A DNA stretch of 64,000 nucleotides from positions 35,756 through 99,755 of the forward strand of contig NZ_UWFN01000263.1 in the NCBI RefSeq assembly GCF_900602065.1, in the 5' to 3' direction. Each line of letters begins with the position of its first letter. Positions within the stretch are counted from its first letter, which is position 1. Both the position numbers and the translations under genes were made by a program. Positions 25,531 to 34,739 of the stretch are shown here, piece by piece. Source of the DNA: Pseudomonas viridiflava. Lineage in GTDB: Bacteria > Pseudomonadota > Gammaproteobacteria > Pseudomonadales > Pseudomonadaceae. The notes beneath the pieces are model-generated. The model saw nothing but the letters and a program-made list of their open reading frames with translations. It did not search any database and had not been told where the DNA came from.

Positions 25531-25905
25531 ATGGAAAACCAGACTAATGACGGCGAAAACGTCAACATGCACGAAGAGATGCGTCGGGCATTCGCGTTGC
25601 TTTCAGGCAAATGGAAACTGGAAATAATGTGGCTGTTGAATCAGCGGATCTACCGCTTCGGCGAGCTGCGCAAAGCCATAACCGGCGTCACCCAACACAT
25701 GCTGACGGCGCAACTGCGCGAACTTGAAAACGATGGCCTGATTACCCGCACAGTGTTTGCAGAAGTACCGCCACGCGTCGAATACGCGATCACGGACAAG
25801 GCACGGGCGCTGGGGCCGACCATGGAAGCACTGAACACATGGTGGAGCGAACATGGAAAAAGTTTGCCCGTGAAAAGCCCGCTGGGTCGTAAAGCCAGAA
25901 ATTGA
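25531..25905 (+). CDS. HxlR-family winged-helix regulator
   Basis: 124 residues. LLSGKWKLEIMWLLNQRIYRF, then the LRKAITGVTQHMLTAQLREL recognition region and RVEYAITDKARALGP wing are the HxlR signature. These one-domain regulators sense aldehydes or redox signals, often through cysteine; no Cys is present in this one, so direct thiol sensing is excluded. It is divergent from the SDR gene with about 120 bp between, and its stop abuts the stop of the convergent esterase gene. Confidence 0.87.
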   Translation: MENQTNDGENVNMHEEMRRAFALLSGKWKLEIMWLLNQRIYRFGELRKAITGVTQHMLTAQLRELENDGLITRTVFAEVPPRVEYAITDKARALGPTMEALNTWWSEHGKSLPVKSPLGRKARN

Positions 25906-26946
25906 TTAACTCAGCGTTACTTTTACTGCGCGGCGGTCAGCAGAACCGGGCTCAGTCGCCACAGCATTGATTCGACTGGCAATCCACTGATGACTGCGCG
26001 CAAGCACTCGCTGAGTCATCGCCGTCGGGAAATGAATAAACCCGTGTGCGCAAACCGGCATCACGTGCAACTCAACATCCGCAGACTTCTTCCACCGCTC
26101 CGCCATCTCCACGGTGTCGTCCAGCAGTGGGTCCAGCTCACCGGCGAACATCAGCGCTGGAGGTAAACCTTCAAGGTCGCCATACAAAGGCGACAATGGC
26201 GGCACGCGGCGTTCCTCGTCGCTCAGTCCGGGCGTGAGCAGGCGCAGTGCTTCGACCATACCTGGACCGTCCAGGACCAGCGTTTCTGGCCCGGCCGTGC
26301 GTACGCTGGCCGTGCCGGTCAAGTCATAAACGCCGTAGTAAAGGACCGCCCCGCTTACCCGTTGGAGCAAATCGGGCCAGGCCTTGAGCCGTAGAAGCGT
26401 CGCGGCTGCAAGATGCCCACCCGCCGACTCACCGACAATGATCACAGGCAAATCCGCAAACTCTTTGCAGGCACCGCTCAACAACCAGCGCGCCGCCGAA
26501 AGACAGTCATCCATCAGGCCTTCAACGGGCGTCGACACGGCGAGTCGGTAGTCCACCGAAACCACCACCACATCACACGCATTGACCATGGCAACGTTGA
26601 GGTCGTCGTTCATCTGCGCATTGCCGATTACCCACCCTCCGCCATGGATATCAAACACCACGCCTCGGGCTTTACCTTTGGGCCGCAAGATCCGTACGGG
26701 TACCGATAAACCGTCGACACCAACCAAACGCTTTTCAGCCAGCAGCCCCTGTTTGGCCAGCTTGTTCGCGCCGCCGATTTGCCCTGCGCGCAGCAGTGTC
26801 TGAATAACCCGGGGCGTCAGGCGGTTGCGGATTCGAAAACGCGGCAACCAGCCGAGCTTTTTGTTGAAACGCTGCATTTCTGCGACTTCATGCTCGCTAA
26901 AAGGCTCAAGCTCGTGGATATCCAATATTTTGCCCCTCGCCAACAC
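25906..26946 (-). CDS. Alpha/beta hydrolase, hormone-sensitive lipase type esterase
   Basis: 346 residues. HGGGW at 101-105 is the oxyanion-hole motif and GESAGG at 172-177 carries nucleophile Ser174; Asp in GELDPLLDDT and His in CAHGFIHFP complete the triad. The N-terminal 70 residues form a cap. No signal peptide, so a cytoplasmic carboxylesterase of the HSL (family IV) type acting on short acyl esters. It is transcribed towards the HxlR gene and follows a divergent-oriented LysR gene by 54 bp on the same strand; cotranscription with the LysR gene is possible. Confidence 0.88.
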   Translation of the reverse strand: MLARGKILDIHELEPFSEHEVAEMQRFNKKLGWLPRFRIRNRLTPRVIQTLLRAGQIGGANKLAKQGLLAEKRLVGVDGLSVPVRILRPKGKARGVVFDIHGGGWVIGNAQMNDDLNVAMVNACDVVVVSVDYRLAVSTPVEGLMDDCLSAARWLLSGACKEFADLPVIIVGESAGGHLAAATLLRLKAWPDLLQRVSGAVLYYGVYDLTGTASVRTAGPETLVLDGPGMVEALRLLTPGLSDEERRVPPLSPLYGDLEGLPPALMFAGELDPLLDDTVEMAERWKKSADVELHVMPVCAHGFIHFPTAMTQRVLARSHQWIASRINAVATEPGSADRRAVKVTLS

Positions 26947-27000
26947 AATAAGTTTCGGTTTAAACCATCCTGCGGATCATTCAATAGAGCGCCGGATCTG

Positions 27001-27906
27001 CTACGAGTGCAGCGCACCCTCAAGAAACTCGATGAACGCTCGTACCTTCGCATTCAATGCCGACCGTTCCGTGACACAGGCGTAAATATCCATCGGTTCA
27101 GACTCTGCAAAGGCATCGCTGCGATTGCCTGATTCGAACAAGGGCAGCAAGCGCCCGCTGTCGATCAGAGGCTGCGCAATGAAGCTTGCCAGACGGGCTA
27201 TGCCACCGCCGTTCAGGGCAATCTGGGTGAGCATGTCGATGTCATCACAGACAAAACCCGGGTTGACCTTCGCCTCGAAACGCTTGCCGCCGCGTATGAA
27301 ATTCCACGGCAGAAAACGTCCGTCAGTGGGGTAGCGAAACACCAGGCAGTCGTGTTCTTTCAGTTCTTCCGGGGTAGTGGGCACGCCCGCCCGGTCGAGG
27401 TAGGCAGGCGATGCGCAGAATACGAATGGAAGTGACGTGATACGTCGCACGACCAACTGATCGTTCAATTGCGCCTCGATACGAATACTGACGTCTACAC
27501 CTTCCAGACGATGATCGACACGCCGGTCGGCACTGATCAGCTCGACGCTGATGCGCGGGTAAGCCGCCTTGAACGCAGGCATGAGTGGTGCCAGCACATG
27601 CCGACCGAACGCTGCCGTCGTCGCAATCCGTAGCGGCCCCTGAGGTTCGGTAGCGACGCCAGCAGCCTGGGAAGCCAGTTCGATATCGCGTGGGATGTGG
27701 CGCACTTTTTCGTAGTACCGCGTCCCGCTTTCAGTCAGCGCCATCCTGCGTGTGGTTCGGGAAAGCAATTGCGTGCCCAAATGTTTTTCCAGCCGACTGA
27801 TGCTCTGACTCACCGCTGCCGCGCTCATACCCTGGGCTCTGGCCGCTGCGGCAATGCTGCCAACCTCCACGACGCGAATGAACGTACTGATCAACCCCAG
27901 AATATC
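27001..27906 (-). CDS. LysR-family transcriptional regulator
   Basis: 301 residues. FIRVVEVGSIAAAARAQGMSAAAVSQSISRLEK (HTH) and QLLSRTTRRMALTESGTRYY are classical, followed by an effector-binding domain starting near residue 90. ATG 27906 is preferred because GGAG lies 6 bp upstream; an in-frame ATG at 27960 is an alternative. The next gene on the strand is the esterase 54 bp downstream; the small DUF2798 gene is divergent. Confidence 0.87.
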   Translation of the reverse strand, partial: DILGLISTFIRVVEVGSIAAAARAQGMSAAAVSQSISRLEKHLGTQLLSRTTRRMALTESGTRYYEKVRHIPRDIELASQAAGVATEPQGPLRIATTAAFGRHVLAPLMPAFKAAYPRISVELISADRRVDHRLEGVDVSIRIEAQLNDQLVVRRITSLPFVFCASPAYLDRAGVPTTPEELKEHDCLVFRYPTDGRFLPWNFIRGGKRFEAKVNPGFVCDDIDMLTQIALNGGGIARLASFIAQPLIDSGRLLPLFESGNRSDAFAESEPMDIYACVTERSALNAKVRAFIEFLEGALHS

Positions 27907-28036
27907 CATCGAACTCCCAGCGCTCCATTCGTTGATTTTACTTAACAGTGATTCAAGCATTACGTGGCTACCGGCACATGCAGCAGCTTGTTAGGTTAGC
28001 GGCTCCTGCGATACCCACTCTTGACGAGGTTAACCG

Positions 28037-28300
28037 ATGACTGCCGGAAGCACCCAGAACACCTTGCGCCTACGCTTTCCAAAACGCGCCACACCTTATG
28101 TGTTTGCACTGTACATGGCGACCATCATGGCGTTTCTCATGTGCCTGGTGATTACTCTGGCTGAATTTGGTTTTGATGAACATTACATGAGGAATGTGAT
28201 GAATGCGTATCGAGTGGCGATGCCATCTGCATTCATCTGTGTGCTCGTGGTACGCCCGATGGTCGCCCGGCTGGTGGCGTGGACCGTACACGGGCATTGA
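28037..28300 (+). CDS. DUF2798 small membrane protein
   Basis: 87 residues with two membrane helices (YVFALYMATIMAFLMCLVITL and YRVAMPSAFICVLVVRPMV), the pattern of DUF2798. The basic N terminus RLRFPKRA suggests the N-in orientation. Function unknown. It lies divergent from the LysR gene, 130 bp away, so it may be a LysR target. Confidence 0.78.
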   Translation: MTAGSTQNTLRLRFPKRATPYVFALYMATIMAFLMCLVITLAEFGFDEHYMRNVMNAYRVAMPSAFICVLVVRPMVARLVAWTVHGH

Positions 28301-28352
28301 AGTGTCGCGCGGCATACGGTAACGACGCGGGATTCACTGGCAACCGCTCACC

Positions 28353-28380
28353 TGTGGGAGCCGAGCTTGCTCGCGATGAA
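28353..28380. repeat. Half REP element
   Basis: TGTGGGAGCCGAGCTTGCTC is one arm of the family best seen at 61582-61672. No inverted partner is nearby. Confidence 0.5.
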
Positions 28381-28433
28381 CGATGACGCGGTCTGGCTGC
28401 GATCCCGCAATGTCGCAGGACCGCACGCCACAA

Positions 28434-29066
28434 TCAACGCCGCCCTTCAATCACCATCCGCACCGCCAGCCCCATGAGCACTGTGCCCATTAACCAGCGC
28501 TGTACGACCTGCCAAAACGGCCTGCCGACAAAAAACGCTGCGATTGAACCCGCCATGATCGCAATCATCGCGTTGACGCTCACGCTGATGACAATCTGCG
28601 TAAAGCCCAGCACCAGCGATTGCAGCAGAACGCTGCCATGCCCTGGATCGATGAACTGGGGCAGTAACGATAAATACATGACTGCCACTTTGGGATTCAG
28701 CAGGTTGGTGACAAAGCCCATCATGAACAACTTGCGCGGGCTGTCCCTGGGCAGGTCTTTGACTTGAAACGGCGAACGGCCACCCGGCTTGACCGCCTGC
28801 CAGGCCAGATAAACCAGATACAACGCGCCGCCCACTCGCAATGCGTCATACGCATAAGGCACCGCCATCACCAGGGCGGTAATACCCAGAGCGGCGAACA
28901 CCATATAAACAACAAAACCCAACGCAACACCGCCCAGTGAAATCAACCCGGCCTTACGCCCCTGACAGATCGAGCGTGATATGAGGTAAATCATGTTCGG
29001 GCCGGGAGTCAGTACCATCCCGAGTGAAATCAGACCATAGGCCAACAGGCTGGACAGTTCGGGCAC
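28434..29066 (-). CDS. LysE/RhtB-family amino-acid exporter
   Basis: 210 residues with six hydrophobic segments. LGMVLTPGPNMIYLISRSIC at the N terminus is the LysE signature (TPGPN), and GFVTNLLNPKVAVMYLSLLP is the second conserved motif. It exports an amino acid or similar metabolite. GTG 29066 is chosen because CCAGGAGTT lies just before it and the protein then has family length; the frame continues upstream without homology. Confidence 0.87.
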   Translation of the reverse strand: MPELSSLLAYGLISLGMVLTPGPNMIYLISRSICQGRKAGLISLGGVALGFVVYMVFAALGITALVMAVPYAYDALRVGGALYLVYLAWQAVKPGGRSPFQVKDLPRDSPRKLFMMGFVTNLLNPKVAVMYLSLLPQFIDPGHGSVLLQSLVLGFTQIVISVSVNAMIAIMAGSIAAFFVGRPFWQVVQRWLMGTVLMGLAVRMVIEGRR

Positions 29067-29245
29067 GGTATAACTCCTGGAATCGCTGGCGTTCGGCTGG
29101 GCCGGTTCTTGGAGGCAAGCGTAAAGCGCAGGAGCGAAAGGCGTTAGATACAGATTCAGGAACAAAACGTCATACACAGCGCAGTAATATTCACACCGAT
29201 ACTTAATTGCTAACCTCTGTGCCTCTCGAACAAGGACAGCTCGTA

Positions 29246-29551
29246 ATGATCACCTGCCACGTGAAGTATCTGATTGATCCGTACCAAATCCCGGCCTTTG
29301 AAATCTATTCACGCTTATGGATCCGCCTGGTGACGCGAATGGGCGGTTTGCACCATGGCTATTTCCTGCCGGCCGAAGGTGCAAACAACGTCGCCTATTG
29401 CCTGTTCAGTTTTCAGAGCCTTGCGGACTATGAGCGCTATCGCAAAGAAGCCGAAACCGATGCCGAATGCATTGAAGCGGTGGCACTGGCGGTCGAGAAG
29501 AAATTCATTGTCAGCTACGAGCGTAGTTTTATGCGCCCCGTGCTTGATTGA
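29246..29551 (+). CDS. NIPSNAP-family protein
   Basis: 101 residues. VKYLIDPYQIPAFEIYSRLW, GGLHHGYFLPAEGANNVAYC and FQSLADYERYRKEAETDAEC form the dimeric ferredoxin-like fold of NIPSNAP proteins. Function of bacterial members is uncertain; some act in small-molecule metabolism. AAGGACAG gives the Shine-Dalgarno. It runs up to the P-loop gene, whose most upstream possible start overlaps it by 4 bp. Confidence 0.8.
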   Translation: MITCHVKYLIDPYQIPAFEIYSRLWIRLVTRMGGLHHGYFLPAEGANNVAYCLFSFQSLADYERYRKEAETDAECIEAVALAVEKKFIVSYERSFMRPVLD

Positions 29552-29577
29552 TTATTGCCAGCCACAGCGAACTTCGA

Positions 29578-30093
29578 ATGCTCATTGTCTTTAGTGGTCT
29601 TCCCGGCACAGGTAAAACGACGATTGCACGTGAACTCGTTCGCCGAACACAGGCGGTGTATCTGCGTATTGATTCAATTGAACAGGCTATGCGTAACTCC
29701 GGCGAGCTTGCACACGATATCGGGCCTGCCGGTTACCGGGTCGCGAATGAGCTTGCGCTGGGCAACCTTGAACTTGGTAATTCAGTCATCGTCGATTGCG
29801 TTAACCCGGTGCTGGAAAGCCGAAATGCCTGGAGCAACATTGCCACAAGCGTTGGCGCTCAGTTGGTGAATATTCAGGTGGTGTGCTCCGACAAACAGGA
29901 ACACCAACGCCGGGTTGAAAACAGAATAAGTGATATTCCGGACCTGACTCCGCCCAGTTGGCAGTCGGTGCTGGACCACGAATATGAAGCGTGGGATGAC
30001 ACGCCGTTTACTGTCGACACAGCGCTAATGCCTGCGGCTGAGGCGGTAGCGATAATCACCGAGCGATTTCTGTCAGGGTTTAGTGGTCGCTAA
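29578..30093 (+). CDS. P-loop kinase-like ATPase (AAA_33 type)
   Basis: 171 residues. MLIVFSGLPGTGKTTIAREL is the Walker A loop at the very start, followed by AVYLRIDSIEQAMRN, the pattern of small-molecule P-loop kinases, and NSVIVDCVNPVLESRNAW with the Walker B-like Asp. The CSDKQEHQRRVENR region is a lid. It probably phosphorylates a small metabolite or antibiotic. It follows the NIPSNAP gene by 26 bp and probably shares its transcript. A second, unrelated-looking member of this group is at 17845. Confidence 0.8.
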   Translation: MLIVFSGLPGTGKTTIARELVRRTQAVYLRIDSIEQAMRNSGELAHDIGPAGYRVANELALGNLELGNSVIVDCVNPVLESRNAWSNIATSVGAQLVNIQVVCSDKQEHQRRVENRISDIPDLTPPSWQSVLDHEYEAWDDTPFTVDTALMPAAEAVAIITERFLSGFSGR

Positions 30094-30144
30094 GGCACCT
30101 GACAATGGTCAAGCAGAACGAGCCTCTCGAAAAGGAATGTATAC

Positions 30145-30579
30145 ATGCTGACAGGACAATGCCTCTGCGCAAGCGTGGTTTTTACCCTTAAAACAGAACC
30201 ACTGTATTTCTACCGATGCCACTGCTCTCTCTGCCGGAAACAAACAGGCACGGGTTACAACTGCGCGACAATTGTCCCGCAATCCACTTTCCAGTGGGAG
30301 GCGGGAGAGTCCGAAATCAGCACTTGGGTCAAACCCAGCGGTTACAGAAATGACTTCTGCAAACAGTGCGGTTCGACAGTCCCCAACGCCCTGCGTGGCT
30401 CGCCGTACATGTGGATTCCATTAGGTCTGCTGGACCCGCAAACGCCCCCCATGAAATGCATAGGCGACTACTGCCTGAGTGACGCAATGCAATGGGACAC
30501 GGTGAAGTCGGAAAACACATTTGACGGGGCTACCGAGTCGTTAGCGTCACTGCTCGCGGCTTTGCGGGTTGGCTGTTGA
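30145..30579 (+). CDS. GFA (glutathione-dependent formaldehyde-activating)-like zinc protein
   Basis: 144 residues of the GFA/CENP-V fold. The seven zinc-ligand cysteines expected of the family are present: C6 and C8 (CLC), C25, C27 and C30 (CHCSLC), C72 and C75 (CKQC). Such proteins bind structural and catalytic zinc and act on glutathione adducts or related thiols; a direct formaldehyde role is not established for most members. It follows the P-loop gene by 51 bp on the same strand. Confidence 0.85.
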   Translation: MLTGQCLCASVVFTLKTEPLYFYRCHCSLCRKQTGTGYNCATIVPQSTFQWEAGESEISTWVKPSGYRNDFCKQCGSTVPNALRGSPYMWIPLGLLDPQTPPMKCIGDYCLSDAMQWDTVKSENTFDGATESLASLLAALRVGC

Positions 30580-30607
30580 GCTGGTGCAGCGTTTCAAGGG
30601 CAAACGT

Positions 30608-31075
30608 TCAGCCCCCAATGCACCGGCGAACATAGTAATGATCGAACTCGCCGCTCTCTAGAAACTGAAACCCATGGCGCAGGTAAAACCGATTCGACGC
30701 GCTCTCTTTAAGCGCGCCGACTTTAATCGGAAGCCCCGCGGCATCTGCCTCTTTGAAAATCAACGCCAGCACCGCCGAGCCTATGCCCGAGCCCTGCGCA
30801 TTCAGCCTCAGATAAAGATGATCAAGCACCCACTCATGCTCGTGACGCTTGATCACGACAAAGCCAACCCGCTCTCCAGCCACTTCGATATAGCGTGTAT
30901 TACGCGCATCGAAACCGCTGACAAAACGTTCGCGAGCACGCACCGGATCAAAGCGCCCTACGCGCTCCAGACTTTCGCGCATCGCTTCAATCCGGATAGC
31001 GACCAAGTCGTCGAGGTCGGTTTGCTGGGCCGGGCTCAGAGTCACGGCAGAATGGGTCCGGGATGTATCGGGCAT
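30608..31075 (-). CDS. GNAT-family N-acetyltransferase
   Basis: 155 residues. DLDDLVAIRIEAMRESLERV, EVAGERVGFVVIKRHEHEWV and LDHLYLRLNAQGSGIGSAVL (acetyl-CoA loop) with SNRFYLRHGFQFLESGEFDHYY are all conserved GNAT parts. The last piece resembles acetyltransferases that act on amino-sugar or peptide amines, but no target can be named. It is downstream of, and convergent with, the GFA gene. Confidence 0.84.
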   Translation of the reverse strand: MPDTSRTHSAVTLSPAQQTDLDDLVAIRIEAMRESLERVGRFDPVRARERFVSGFDARNTRYIEVAGERVGFVVIKRHEHEWVLDHLYLRLNAQGSGIGSAVLALIFKEADAAGLPIKVGALKESASNRFYLRHGFQFLESGEFDHYYVRRCIGG

Positions 31076-31152
31076 ACGTCGTTTACTCTGAGTACTGTAG
31101 TGGGATCAGCAGGCGTCCTTAGCTCAGGCGCGAGCAGCGCCCCATCATGCCA

Positions 31153-32355
31153 TTAACCTTTAACCACACCAGCAGCCTCTAACACCCGAATCTCCTCATC
31201 GCTGTAGCCCAACTGGCTCAGCAGCTCAGTCGAATGGCTGCCAAGCTCAGGCACATTAAGCCGCGTGCCGAAACGCTGGCCATCCATTTCGAAAGGCAAC
31301 ATCGGCACTTTTACAGCGGTGCCGTCGTCAGCCGTCAGCGCGGCCATGCCGCCCGAATCATTCAGGTGCCTATCCTCAAACAGATCCTCTGGACGCTGGA
31401 TCGGTGAGAATGGAAGGCCCGCGGCTTCGCAGCGCGCCATCACTTCGACCTTACTCATGCCGCCCAAACACTGACTCACCTGCGGCAGAAGGTCTTCGCG
31501 CGCCTGCACCCGCTGGTTATTGAGAGCCAGCGCGGGGTCTAAGGCCCACTCGCTGAAATCAAAGGCTTTGCAGAAACTTTGCCATTGGCCGTCGCTGACG
31601 ACCCCGAGGAAAACCTGCTCATCGTCGGCGGTGGTGAATACATCGTAGATTGCCCAGGCGGAGACCCGGTTGGGCATCGGCGCGGCGGCCTTACCCGTGA
31701 CGACTTTCTGCATCATGTGTTGCGCCACGAGGAAGGCCGAGTTTTCAAACAGGCCGGTCTGTACAAACTGGCCCAGCCCGGTAGCGTTGCGCTGATGCAA
31801 AGCGGCGAGGATTGAGATAGCGCTGAACATGCCGCCCATTACATCATTTACCGAAGCCCCAGCCCGCAAAGGCCGACCCACCGGGCCAGTCATATAAGCA
31901 AGGCCGGTCATCATCTGCACAACTTCATCGAGCGCTGTGCGTTGATCGTAAGGGCCGGGCAGAAAACCTTTCATTGAGCTGTAGATGATGGAAGGCTTGA
32001 TCGCCTTGACCTGCTCATAACCCAGCGCCAGTTTTCCCATGGCACCGGGACGAAAGTTTTCGGTGACCACGTCAGCACTGGCGATGAGCTTGCGGACGGC
32101 CAGCATGCCCTCTTCGGTTTTCATGTCGACGGCAAAGCTTTTTTTATTGCGGTTATAGGTCATCCAGTAACCTGCGCCGGAGCCTCGCAAGCGCCGCGTA
32201 TTGTCCCCCGCAGGCGCCGGCTCAACCTTGATCACCTCTGCACCGAGGTCAGCCAATACCAAACCGCAGGTCGGCCCCATGACCATGTGTACGAACTCGA
32301 TCACACGAATGCCTGCCAGTGGCAGCGTCTTTTCATCAGTCGACTGCATGTTCAT
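31153..32355 (-). CDS. CaiB/BaiF-family (type III) CoA-transferase
   Basis: 400 residues. IRVIEFVHMVMGPTCGLVLADLGAEVIKVE is the family opening (split by its turn), NKKSFAVDMKTEEG and DVVTENFRPGAMGKLALGYE follow, and GASVNDVMGGMFSAISILAAL carries the conserved Asp region. It moves CoA between a donor acyl-CoA and an acid. It is the last gene of the operon 37534-31153; its start overlaps the lyase stop by 4 bp, so its product is probably the substrate of that lyase. Which acid is activated is not visible. Confidence 0.88.
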   Translation of the reverse strand: MNMQSTDEKTLPLAGIRVIEFVHMVMGPTCGLVLADLGAEVIKVEPAPAGDNTRRLRGSGAGYWMTYNRNKKSFAVDMKTEEGMLAVRKLIASADVVTENFRPGAMGKLALGYEQVKAIKPSIIYSSMKGFLPGPYDQRTALDEVVQMMTGLAYMTGPVGRPLRAGASVNDVMGGMFSAISILAALHQRNATGLGQFVQTGLFENSAFLVAQHMMQKVVTGKAAAPMPNRVSAWAIYDVFTTADDEQVFLGVVSDGQWQSFCKAFDFSEWALDPALALNNQRVQAREDLLPQVSQCLGGMSKVEVMARCEAAGLPFSPIQRPEDLFEDRHLNDSGGMAALTADDGTAVKVPMLPFEMDGQRFGTRLNVPELGSHSTELLSQLGYSDEEIRVLEAAGVVKG

Positions 32356-33293
32356 TGGTCCTTGCTTGCATAACGAAAATTCTTGCCCACACCGGCATCA
32401 GGGATGAATCCATAAAGCGGCTCCTCCGGCAGCCCCTTCTGCAGCCATTCGCGCGCGGCGACCAGACGGTCGATGTCAACGCCAGTGCGCAGGCCCATGG
32501 ATTCGAGCAGGTAAACCAGATCTTCGGTGACGATGTTTCCCGAGGCGCCGGGGGCATAGGGACAGCCGCCCAACCCACCCTGAGAGGCGTCGATGGTCGT
32601 GACCCCGACATCCAGCGCGGCCACGACGTTCGCCAACCCCTGCCCCCGGGTGTTGTGAAAGTGGGCACTGCCCGCGACAGGCCCCAGCTCATGACGCAAT
32701 CGGGTGAACAATTGACGTACCTGAGTCGGGTTGGCATAGCCCACCGTATCGGCCAGCCCCACCTCATCGACCCCGAGCCCGGCCATGGTGAGGGCCATAC
32801 GAATGACGTCATCGGCCGGCACTACACCTTGCAGCGTGCAGCCGAATACCGTGGAGAGACCCGCCTCGATCTGGATGTGCGGGTACTGCTGATCGCGTAA
32901 CGCAACGACTGAGCGGACTTCTTCAAAAACCTGCGCATGCGTCTTGCGGATGTTTGCCAACGAGTGCGGCTCGCTGACCGAAATCGGCAGGGTGATTTTT
33001 TGCACTCCGGCTTCGAACGCTGCCTGCGCGCCTTTGAGATTGGGCACCAGAGCGGTGACAAACAGCCCCGGCAGGGTTCTCGCGTGAGCGACCAATTGTG
33101 CCGCATCGGCCATTTGTGGAAGCAGTTTCGGCGAAACGAACGAACCGATTTCGATCTCGCGCAAACCGGACGCTGCCAGTGCCGTCAGCCACTCGATTTT
33201 GAGCGCGGTAGGCATGCTCGCCTTGACGCTTTGCAGCCCGTCGCGGGGGCCGACCTCGCTGATCAAAATATCTATGTCGTGATTGTTGTGCAT
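32352..33293 (-). CDS. HMG-CoA lyase-like enzyme (DRE-TIM metallolyase)
   Basis: 313 residues. ISEVGPRDGLQSVKASMPTA holds the catalytic RD pair, AHFHNTRGQGLANVVAAL the two metal His, and GGLGGCPYAPGASGNIVTED the active-site loop with Cys and metal Asn. All HMGL key residues are present. It cleaves a 3-hydroxyacyl-CoA such as 3-hydroxy-3-methylglutaryl-CoA or citramalyl-CoA. A GAGGTC Shine-Dalgarno supports the start. Translationally coupled to the CoA-transferase. The leucine (liu) genes that usually surround a true HMG-CoA lyase are absent, so a different branched substrate is likely. Confidence 0.87.
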   Translation of the reverse strand: MHNNHDIDILISEVGPRDGLQSVKASMPTALKIEWLTALAASGLREIEIGSFVSPKLLPQMADAAQLVAHARTLPGLFVTALVPNLKGAQAAFEAGVQKITLPISVSEPHSLANIRKTHAQVFEEVRSVVALRDQQYPHIQIEAGLSTVFGCTLQGVVPADDVIRMALTMAGLGVDEVGLADTVGYANPTQVRQLFTRLRHELGPVAGSAHFHNTRGQGLANVVAALDVGVTTIDASQGGLGGCPYAPGASGNIVTEDLVYLLESMGLRTGVDIDRLVAAREWLQKGLPEEPLYGFIPDAGVGKNFRYASKDQ

Positions 33294-33341
33294 GAAATGA
33301 CCTCGGGTGCAGACCGCCGGCACTGAGCCAGCGGACGTGGC

Positions 33342-34628
33342 TTAGTGGAGGATGGAAAGCGCGCCGATCAGCAGCGACATCACAAACATCACGCCGACCG
33401 TACCCACCGACCATTTGAAAGAAATACGCTGGTTGTTCGCATAGTCGACATCCAGCAAGCCGCACAGCAGATACGTCGATGCCACCAGCGGACTCAGCAC
33501 ATGAACCGGTTGGCCGATCAGCCCGGCGACGGCCATTTCCATGGGCCCGATGCCGTAATGGCTGGCGGTGTCGGCAAGGATTGGCAGGATGCCGAAGTAG
33601 AACGCGTCGTTAGTCAGTACATAAGTGCCCGGCATGCTGATCAGCGCGGTGATCAACGACATGTACTGCCCCGCCCATTGCGGAATGACGTAAATGAGGC
33701 TTTCGGAAATGGCCTTGATCATGCCGGTGCCGGTCATGATGCCGACGAAGATACCGGCGGCAAAAATCAGCAGGGACACCAGCATCACGTTGCCCGCATG
33801 GCGTGAGACAAGGGCCTTCTGGTCCTCGATTTTGGGGAAGTTGGCGACTGCGCCAATGCCGAATGCGAGCATGAACAGAATCGGCAGCGGCAATACACTC
33901 ATGACCATGCAGGTAATCAGAGCAGTCGTCAGCACGGCGTTAAACACAAAGCGCCAGTCGCCCGGTGCGGACTCCTTGAAGTGATCCATGCCCTCGCCTT
34001 CGCGTAGTTCGATCACGCCCAGGCGACGCTTCTCCATACGCCCCAGCAGAAACGCGACAAACACCACCCACGCCAGCGCGGCAAGCATCATCGGCAGCAT
34101 TTCCATGAACAGGTCGGCAACGTCCACATGCATGGCGCTGGCGGCGCGAGAAAACGGCCCGGCCCAAGGCAGCATGTTCATCACGCCATTGCTGAGCAAC
34201 AACACCGTCGCCATGACTTGCAGGCGAATCCCGGTGCGCCGGTACAGCGGTAACAGCGCGGCGGTGGTGATGATGTAAGTTGTCGCGCCGTCACCATCCA
34301 GGCCAACGCAGATACCGAGAATCGCGCTGCCAATCACGATCTTCTGCGGATCGCCCTTGACCACTTTCAGGATCATTTTGACCAGTGGGTTGAACAGCCC
34401 GGCATCGGTCATCATCGAAAAGTACAGGATCGCAAAGGTCAGCATGATCCCGGTCGGTGCGAGCATCTTCACACCGTCGATCATCATCGGGCCAAGCCCT
34501 GCGGCGAACCCACCGATACAGGCAAACACCACGGGCACCAGCATCAACGCCACCAACGGCGAAAGACGGCGGCTCATGACCAGATACATGAAGCAAGTGA
34601 TCATCGTATAGCTGAGGATCGTCAGCAT
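33342..34628 (-). CDS. CitMHS-family citrate/di-tricarboxylate transporter
   Basis: 428 residues with about 12 hydrophobic segments. GGFAAGLGPMMIDGVKMLAP, GICVGLDGDGATTYIITTAA and VLTNDAFYFGILPILADTAS are the conserved parts of the CitMHS family, which imports metal-citrate complexes or related acids with protons. It lies between the lyase and the aldolase in one operon, so it presumably brings in the pathway substrate, a multi-carboxylic hydroxy acid. Location: inner membrane. Confidence 0.88.
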   Translation of the reverse strand: MLTILSYTMITCFMYLVMSRRLSPLVALMLVPVVFACIGGFAAGLGPMMIDGVKMLAPTGIMLTFAILYFSMMTDAGLFNPLVKMILKVVKGDPQKIVIGSAILGICVGLDGDGATTYIITTAALLPLYRRTGIRLQVMATVLLLSNGVMNMLPWAGPFSRAASAMHVDVADLFMEMLPMMLAALAWVVFVAFLLGRMEKRRLGVIELREGEGMDHFKESAPGDWRFVFNAVLTTALITCMVMSVLPLPILFMLAFGIGAVANFPKIEDQKALVSRHAGNVMLVSLLIFAAGIFVGIMTGTGMIKAISESLIYVIPQWAGQYMSLITALISMPGTYVLTNDAFYFGILPILADTASHYGIGPMEMAVAGLIGQPVHVLSPLVASTYLLCGLLDVDYANNQRISFKWSVGTVGVMFVMSLLIGALSILH

Positions 34629-34739
34629 GGGTTCCCTCTTTTTTTTAGTTTTATCTGGGTGACTTTTTACGGATGCGAAGCGCCAGCTACCGGCATGGAT
34701 AGCCCGTGCAGTGGGTTAATGAGAGTCAGTGCAAGGTAC

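Noticed and set aside
33342..34628. Reading the transporter as part of a citrate-fermentation (cit) locus
   Set aside because: No citrate lyase (citDEF), CitAB sensor or oxaloacetate decarboxylase genes nearby.
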